From positions 1 to 8,756 of the forward strand of contig DZCT01000200.1 of the NCBI GenBank assembly GCA_022736535.1: a DNA stretch of 8,756 bases, in the 5' to 3' direction. The position numbers were made by a program, and so were the translations under genes. The notes below the pieces were generated by a model. That model saw only the letters and a program-made list of their open reading frames with translations, was not told where the DNA came from and ran no database searches. Within the stretch, counting starts at the first letter, position 1, and the number at the start of each line of letters is the position of its first letter. Source of the DNA: Desulfatirhabdium butyrativorans (GTDB taxonomy: Bacteria > Desulfobacterota > Desulfobacteria > Desulfobacterales > JAIFKL01). Shown piece after piece: positions 6,044 through 8,756 of the stretch.

Positions 6044-6512
6044 AATTATCGAATTAGAATTACTTGCAGCAAAATTAGAACAACTTCGTGAAAGCGGCGT
6101 CCGTGCGGTTTTCACCAACGGCTGTTTCGACATCCTGCACGCGGGGCATGTGCGTTATCTCACAGCCGCGAGAAGCAAAGGCGATCTGCTGGTGGTGGGG
6201 CTGAACTCCGACGCGTCCGTGAGGCGCATCAAGGGAGAAAAACGTCCTGTCGTGTCTCAGGAACAGCGGGCTGAAGTCCTTGCGGGTCTGCGCTGTGTTG
6301 ACTATGTGACGATTTTTGACGAGCCGGACCCGCTGAGAGTCATACAGACTCTGAAACCGGATGTGTTAGTCAAAGGCGCGGACTGGGCTGAAAAAGATAT
6401 TATCGGCGCAGATGCCGTAAAAGCGCGTGGCGGGAAAATAGAACGGATTGAAGTCGTACCGGATATTTCAACTACCCGGATTATTGAGACAATCATACGG
6501 AGATATTCTTGA
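6036..6512 (+). CDS. rfaE2: D-glycero-beta-D-manno-heptose 1-phosphate adenylyltransferase (RfaE2/HldE C-terminal type)
   Basis: Adenylylates heptose 1-phosphate to ADP-heptose, the donor for the LPS inner core, in the cytosol. The 158 residues form a stand-alone cytidylyltransferase-like domain, whereas E. coli HldE fuses it to a kinase. Visible motifs are FTNGCFDILHAGHVRYL with HAGH at 35-38, LNSDASVRRIKGEKRP, the VLVKGADW region and STTRII (145-150) near the C-terminus, all expected for the family. The start is GTG 6036, overlapping the previous stop by eight bases, which suggests translational coupling. The heptose kinase partner (RfaE1) is not in the window. Presence of this gene points to a Gram-negative outer membrane. 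All key motifs look intact. Confidence 0.95.
   Translation: MSEIIELELLAAKLEQLRESGVRAVFTNGCFDILHAGHVRYLTAARSKGDLLVVGLNSDASVRRIKGEKRPVVSQEQRAEVLAGLRCVDYVTIFDEPDPLRVIQTLKPDVLVKGADWAEKDIIGADAVKARGGKIERIEVVPDISTTRIIETIIRRYS
6499..6503 (+). promoter_or_regulatory. Ribosome binding site supporting the TTG start of pgeF
   Basis: GGAGA ends five bases before TTG 6509 and lies within the last codons of rfaE2. It is one of the best Shine-Dalgarno sequences in the window. It supports initiation at this non-ATG codon, which overlaps the rfaE2 stop as TTGA. Confidence 0.7.
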
Positions 6513-7267
6513 TTCTATCGTCTTGTAAAAGCAGAAAAAACGGACTTTCTTTTTTTCAGTTTCCGAACCTTGAGGCTTTTTCCGATATTCGGCACGGTAT
6601 TTTTACGAGAAGCGGCGGTTTCAGCAAGGGGCGTTTTCAGAGTCTGAATGTGAGTTTCGGCGTTGGAGACGATGAAAATGCGGTGAAGCAGAACCGCGTG
6701 CTGATGTCTCGCTGCATGGATGACAATCCCCTGATTTTTGCCGAACAGATTCACGGCGTGAGGATTGCTCACATTCGGGAGACTTCTGATAAGCCTCGCG
6801 CCGATGCGATGATTACAAATGCGCCTGAACAGATGTTAGTCATTCAGGTTGCGGACTGTCAGGCGGTGCTGCTTTATGATCCGGCGCGGCGTGTCGTCGC
6901 AAATGTTCATTCGGGCTGGCGCGGCAGCGTCGGGAATATTATTGCTCACACGGTCGGCGCAATGAGACAACATTATGACTCAAATCCCCGTGATTTAGTT
7001 GCGGGGATCGGTCCCTCGCTGGGTCCCTGCTGTGCGGAATTTATTCACTTCAAGAATGAACTTCCTGAAATTTTATGGCAATATAAAGACAGCCGGGATC
7101 ATTTTGACTTCTGGCAAATCAGCCGGGACCAGCTTTGCGACGCGGGCGTTCCGGCTGAAAATATCTCTTTGAGCGGATTATGCACCCGATGCCGTAACGA
7201 TCTGTTTTTCTCATATCGGGGAGAAAAAATCACAGGAAGATTCGGGGCGGTTATCGGGTTAAAATAA
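6509..7267 (+). CDS. pgeF: PgeF/YfiH family protein (purine nucleoside phosphorylase, peptidoglycan editing factor)
   Basis: The family (old name multicopper polyphenol oxidase/laccase domain) contains zinc-dependent purine nucleoside phosphorylases/adenosine deaminases; in E. coli, YfiH has also been linked to editing of peptidoglycan precursors. The 252 residues carry the three metal ligands: H82 in EQIHG, C117 in VADCQAVLLYDP and H134 in VHSGWRG. GIGPSLGPCCAEF and CTRCRNDLFFSYRGE are the other signature blocks, and the opening FFQFPNL...HGIFTRSGGFS is typical. The start is TTG 6509, overlapping the rfaE2 stop and preceded by GGAGA. It is the last gene of the operon; downstream lie hairpins and then convergent genes. 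Which of the family's activities applies cannot be told from sequence alone. Confidence 0.94.
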   Translation: MILSSCKSRKNGLSFFQFPNLEAFSDIRHGIFTRSGGFSKGRFQSLNVSFGVGDDENAVKQNRVLMSRCMDDNPLIFAEQIHGVRIAHIRETSDKPRADAMITNAPEQMLVIQVADCQAVLLYDPARRVVANVHSGWRGSVGNIIAHTVGAMRQHYDSNPRDLVAGIGPSLGPCCAEFIHFKNELPEILWQYKDSRDHFDFWQISRDQLCDAGVPAENISLSGLCTRCRNDLFFSYRGEKITGRFGAVIGLK

Positions 7268-7282
7268 CGTGAGGCTGTATTT

Positions 7283-7365
7283 CCCCCTTTTTTAAAGGGG
7301 GATTGATGGGTATTTCAGGCGGTTATACAGAAATCACCCCTGCCCCCCTTTAGAAAAGGGGGGGG
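7283..7365. repeat. Paired C5T3/A3G5-type hairpins after pgeF
   Basis: CCCCCTTT (7283-7290) pairs with AAAGGGGG (7294-7301) around TTT. CCCCCCTTT (7343-7351) pairs with AAAGGGGGG (7355-7363) around AGA. The two hairpins are also imperfect inverted copies of each other (7294-7316 against 7330-7351). They sit in the convergent gap after pgeF. Neither is followed by a clear T-tract, so a bidirectional terminator role is only possible. Confidence 0.7.
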
Positions 7366-7391
7366 ACAGTAGGGTGGCGCAGAAGGCTTTT

Positions 7392-7537
7392 CTTTGCGCT
7401 CTTAGCGGTCTTTGCGAGACACAAAATTTCTCGCAAAGGACGCAAAGGAAGAAAGTTAAGTAAAATAAATTTATTCTCAGCGTTCTTATCTCTTTGCGGT
7501 CTTTGCGAGAGATAAAAAGGTTTCTCGCAAAGGACGC
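7392..7537. repeat. Two CGCAAAG palindromes in the convergent intergenic gap
   Basis: In the first palindrome, CTTTGCG units at 7392-7418 are answered by TTTCTCGCAAAGGACGCAAAGG at 7427-7448 after an 8-base loop. In the second, CTTTGCGGTCTTTGCGAGA (7492-7510) is answered by TTTCTCGCAAAGGACGC (7521-7537). These belong to the same family as 25-54, 95-124, 182-211, 2424-2451 and 2630-2657. The 7268-7564 gap holds nothing else I can support. Confidence 0.8.
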
Positions 7538-7564
7538 GGCTAACTCCTGTTTCCATGTTGTAAC

Positions 7565-7849
7565 TTACAATTCTTCCTTAATTAGTCCTTTATTTTTCAA
7601 AATAGCGACATAATCATCCAATGAAAGCGGACAATTTATTAACATTCTGAAATCATTTTGAGAAAGTTTTAATTGCCCTCGAATTTTATCAGATATTCTT
7701 CCCGGAACATCGCCTTTTCCATGGGAAAAATGGACACGCAATATCTTTTTCCCTTCATAACTGAACCATCCATATCGGTGGTTCGTGGAGCGCACATCTA
7801 ATTTAAGTTTTTCAAAAATCCTTTCCATCTCCGCTTTTTTTATCTGCAT
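7565..7849 (-). CDS. Small HicA-like protein, putative toxin of a two-gene module
   Basis: A 94-residue basic protein. The visible core is THE-like short: STNHRYGWFSYEGKKILRV (21-39), HFSHGKGDVPGRISDKIR (40-57), QLKLS (59-63), then CPLSLDDYVAILKNKG (73-88). The order (small domain with a conserved His, a GKK strand, SHGxGD, then QLKL) recalls HicA/YcfA-type mRNA interferases, with H24, H40 or H43 as candidate catalytic residues. The start at 7849 follows GGAGG by ten bases and lies within the last codons of the upstream gene (10-base overlap). The open frame extends upstream to 7951, but that part overlaps the neighbour in another frame and is unlikely to be translated. The family assignment is by pattern only; it may be a related uncharacterised family. 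Confidence 0.72.
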   Translation of the reverse strand: MQIKKAEMERIFEKLKLDVRSTNHRYGWFSYEGKKILRVHFSHGKGDVPGRISDKIRGQLKLSQNDFRMLINCPLSLDDYVAILKNKGLIKEEL

Positions 7850-8187
7850 TCGATGATTTCCTCCAGATAGCTTAACCATTTTGATGGCATAGCACCGAGA
7901 TTGTCTCTGTCTTCCCGTAAATCTTCGTATATCTGAACAATTTCCTCGCACAGTTGCGCAAGGGCTTCATATTCAGTGTCCGCATAAGCAAAAGCTTCTA
8001 TATCATCGAAACTGGCGATTACTTTATCCGATTCAAACTCCAAAGCAACAAAGATAGGAGCGGTTAAACGATATTTTATATGTTTTAAATCATTTATCGC
8101 TACAATTCTGTGTTGTTTGCTCATAGAATAAATAAGCTGTTTTGCCAGTTCATGATACTGATCGCTCGTGAGAATGATTTGATTCAT
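7840..8187 (-). CDS. Acidic 115-aa protein, putative antitoxin partner
   Basis: It starts MNQIILTSDQYHELAKQLIY and continues with a hydrophobic strand region (RLTAPIFVALEFESDKVIASF), then a helical acidic half (ADTEYEALAQLCEEIVQIYEDLREDRDNLG) and SKWLSYLEEIIECR at the end. The protein is clearly acidic, as expected for an antitoxin that neutralises a basic partner. It has no membrane segment and no obvious helix-turn-helix. It precedes and overlaps the HicA-like gene by ten bases, an antitoxin-first order. AAGGCAAGG just upstream of ATG 8187 may serve as the ribosome binding site. I do not recognise the family with certainty; the antitoxin role is inferred from arrangement, size and charge. 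Confidence 0.72.
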   Translation of the reverse strand: MNQIILTSDQYHELAKQLIYSMSKQHRIVAINDLKHIKYRLTAPIFVALEFESDKVIASFDDIEAFAYADTEYEALAQLCEEIVQIYEDLREDRDNLGAMPSKWLSYLEEIIECR

Positions 8188-8217
8188 AGCCTTGCCTTAT
8201 TTTTATTGTGAAGTTTG

Positions 8218-8250
8218 AGATTTGACAACTTTTTAAAAGTTGTCAAATCT
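8218..8250. repeat. 33-bp perfect palindrome between the restriction gene and the two-gene module
   Basis: AGATTTGACAACTTTT (8218-8233), a central T (8234), then the exact reverse complement (8235-8250). It begins three bases beyond the stop of the minus-strand restriction gene and ends about 30 bases before the start of the next minus-strand gene. It could terminate or attenuate leftward transcription, but no T-tract follows the stem. It has the same architecture as 4281-4313. Confidence 0.9.
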
Positions 8251-8253
8251 GAA

Positions 8254-8756
8254 TTAAATTTTAGTCTCCATTTCCCGAATAATTTCAATTGTTTTTACGC
8301 TGACAGTGCAGACCCGCATGAGCAAATCAATCACCTGTTCTTTGTAGTCCGCAAAGCGGTAGGTGTTGAATTTTTCCGCAACAGTAGGGTCTTTGATTTT
8401 CTTCTCTTTGTACTGTTCCAGAATCCACTGCAAGGCGGAATACGTGCCGAGTTTGTACTCCCATGCGCTATCCGGAACGCCGCTCAGAGTTGTGAGACTG
8501 TCAATGATGATGACGCCGGTTTTCATATCCGCCTTTAATTTCGGCGTGTTGCTGGAATGTCTCGCGGGTTCGGCATCGGTGCGCCGGAGCGGATACGGCT
8601 CGATTGTCTCATAGTTCAGATGCAGATTCATCAGGCTTTTACCCCATCGGACCCATTTCCGAAAATCATCGTAAAAGGGAATGCGGGGCAGTTCCCGCTT
8701 GAGGTTCTGCTCGCATTTTCGGCGATATGCGGGGTTGTGCAACACAGCGTAAGTGT
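8254..8756 (-). CDS. Type ISP restriction-modification enzyme, C-terminal part (5' end outside window)
   Basis: The frame stays open to the right edge, reading TYAVLHNPAYRRKCEQNLKR at its beginning. Only the last 166 residues are visible; the GTG at 8745 is internal, not a start. HNPAYRRK...NLKRELPRIPFY, WGKSLMNLHLNYETIEPYPL, LSGVPDSAWEYKLGTYSALQ, WILEQYKEK and KFNTYRFADYKEQVIDLL match, as I remember the family, the C-terminal target-recognition part of single-chain type ISP enzymes. Those proteins combine a nuclease, helicase-like ATPase, methyltransferase and specificity domain (usually well over 1,000 residues). The catalytic domains would lie beyond the window, so activity cannot be judged. 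It stops at TAA 8254-8256, 66 bases upstream of the HicA-like module on the same strand. Confidence 0.75.
   Translation of the reverse strand, partial: TYAVLHNPAYRRKCEQNLKRELPRIPFYDDFRKWVRWGKSLMNLHLNYETIEPYPLRRTDAEPARHSSNTPKLKADMKTGVIIIDSLTTLSGVPDSAWEYKLGTYSALQWILEQYKEKKIKDPTVAEKFNTYRFADYKEQVIDLLMRVCTVSVKTIEIIREMETKI

Noticed and set aside
7850..7951. N-terminal extension of the HicA-like protein
   Set aside because: It lies in another frame of the partner gene; the start at 7849 has GGAGG and the normal short overlap.
8215..8614. Plus-strand open frames (107 and 83 codons) near the right end
   Set aside because: Antisense to the type ISP C-terminal sequence, which has clear family motifs; no independent support.

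Overview
The window looks like a bacterial chromosome segment with intermediate GC content. It carries an outer-membrane (LPS heptose) gene, housekeeping genes and a very heavy load of short intergenic palindromes. The protein flavour and the repeat style (arrays of CGCAAAG, an ATTCTGAGCGGAGCGAAGAATCTC-type hairpin, GGGGCAACC-type hairpins) suggest a Desulfobacterota-like or similar repeat-rich Gram-negative organism. This placement is an impression, not a proof.

Layout. 1-740: no convincing gene. An exact 55-bp direct repeat (1-55 and 158-212) with an inverted CGCAAAG array between the copies is followed by an AT-rich stretch holding three identical 17-bp palindromes (381-397, 534-550, 555-571). 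A strong hairpin plus T-tract (741-804) reads as a rightward terminator although no protein gene precedes it. 1020-2396: der, the double-GTPase ribosome assembly factor. 2424-2657: a 234-bp nested inverted repeat. 2717-3943: icd, NADP-type isocitrate dehydrogenase. 3944-4026: compact hairpins. 4068-4254: a broken remnant of a small DUF29-like protein.

4232-7267: a tightly packed plus-strand operon in which neighbours overlap or nearly touch: comF-family phosphoribosyltransferase, a 78-aa unknown protein, an AbiEii-like nucleotidyltransferase whose Asp-x-Asp catalytic pair reads Asn-Leu-Ser, rfaE2 (heptose-1-phosphate adenylyltransferase) and pgeF (YfiH family). The middle pair looks like a degenerate toxin-antitoxin or abortive-infection module caught between housekeeping genes. 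rfaE2 and pgeF use GTG and TTG starts and overlap the preceding stop.

7268-7564: hairpins and two more CGCAAAG palindromes in the convergent gap. 7565-8756, minus strand: a two-gene module that looks like toxin-antitoxin (115-aa acidic protein, then a 94-aa small basic HicA-like protein, overlapping by 10 bases). Upstream of it on the same strand is the C-terminal end of a type ISP restriction-modification protein cut by the window edge. This right side looks like the edge of a defence region.

The most unusual points are the catalytically degenerate AbiEii-like protein inside a housekeeping operon, two perfect 33-bp palindromes of the same design (one inserted in frame in comF, one beside the restriction gene), and the triple palindrome array upstream of der.
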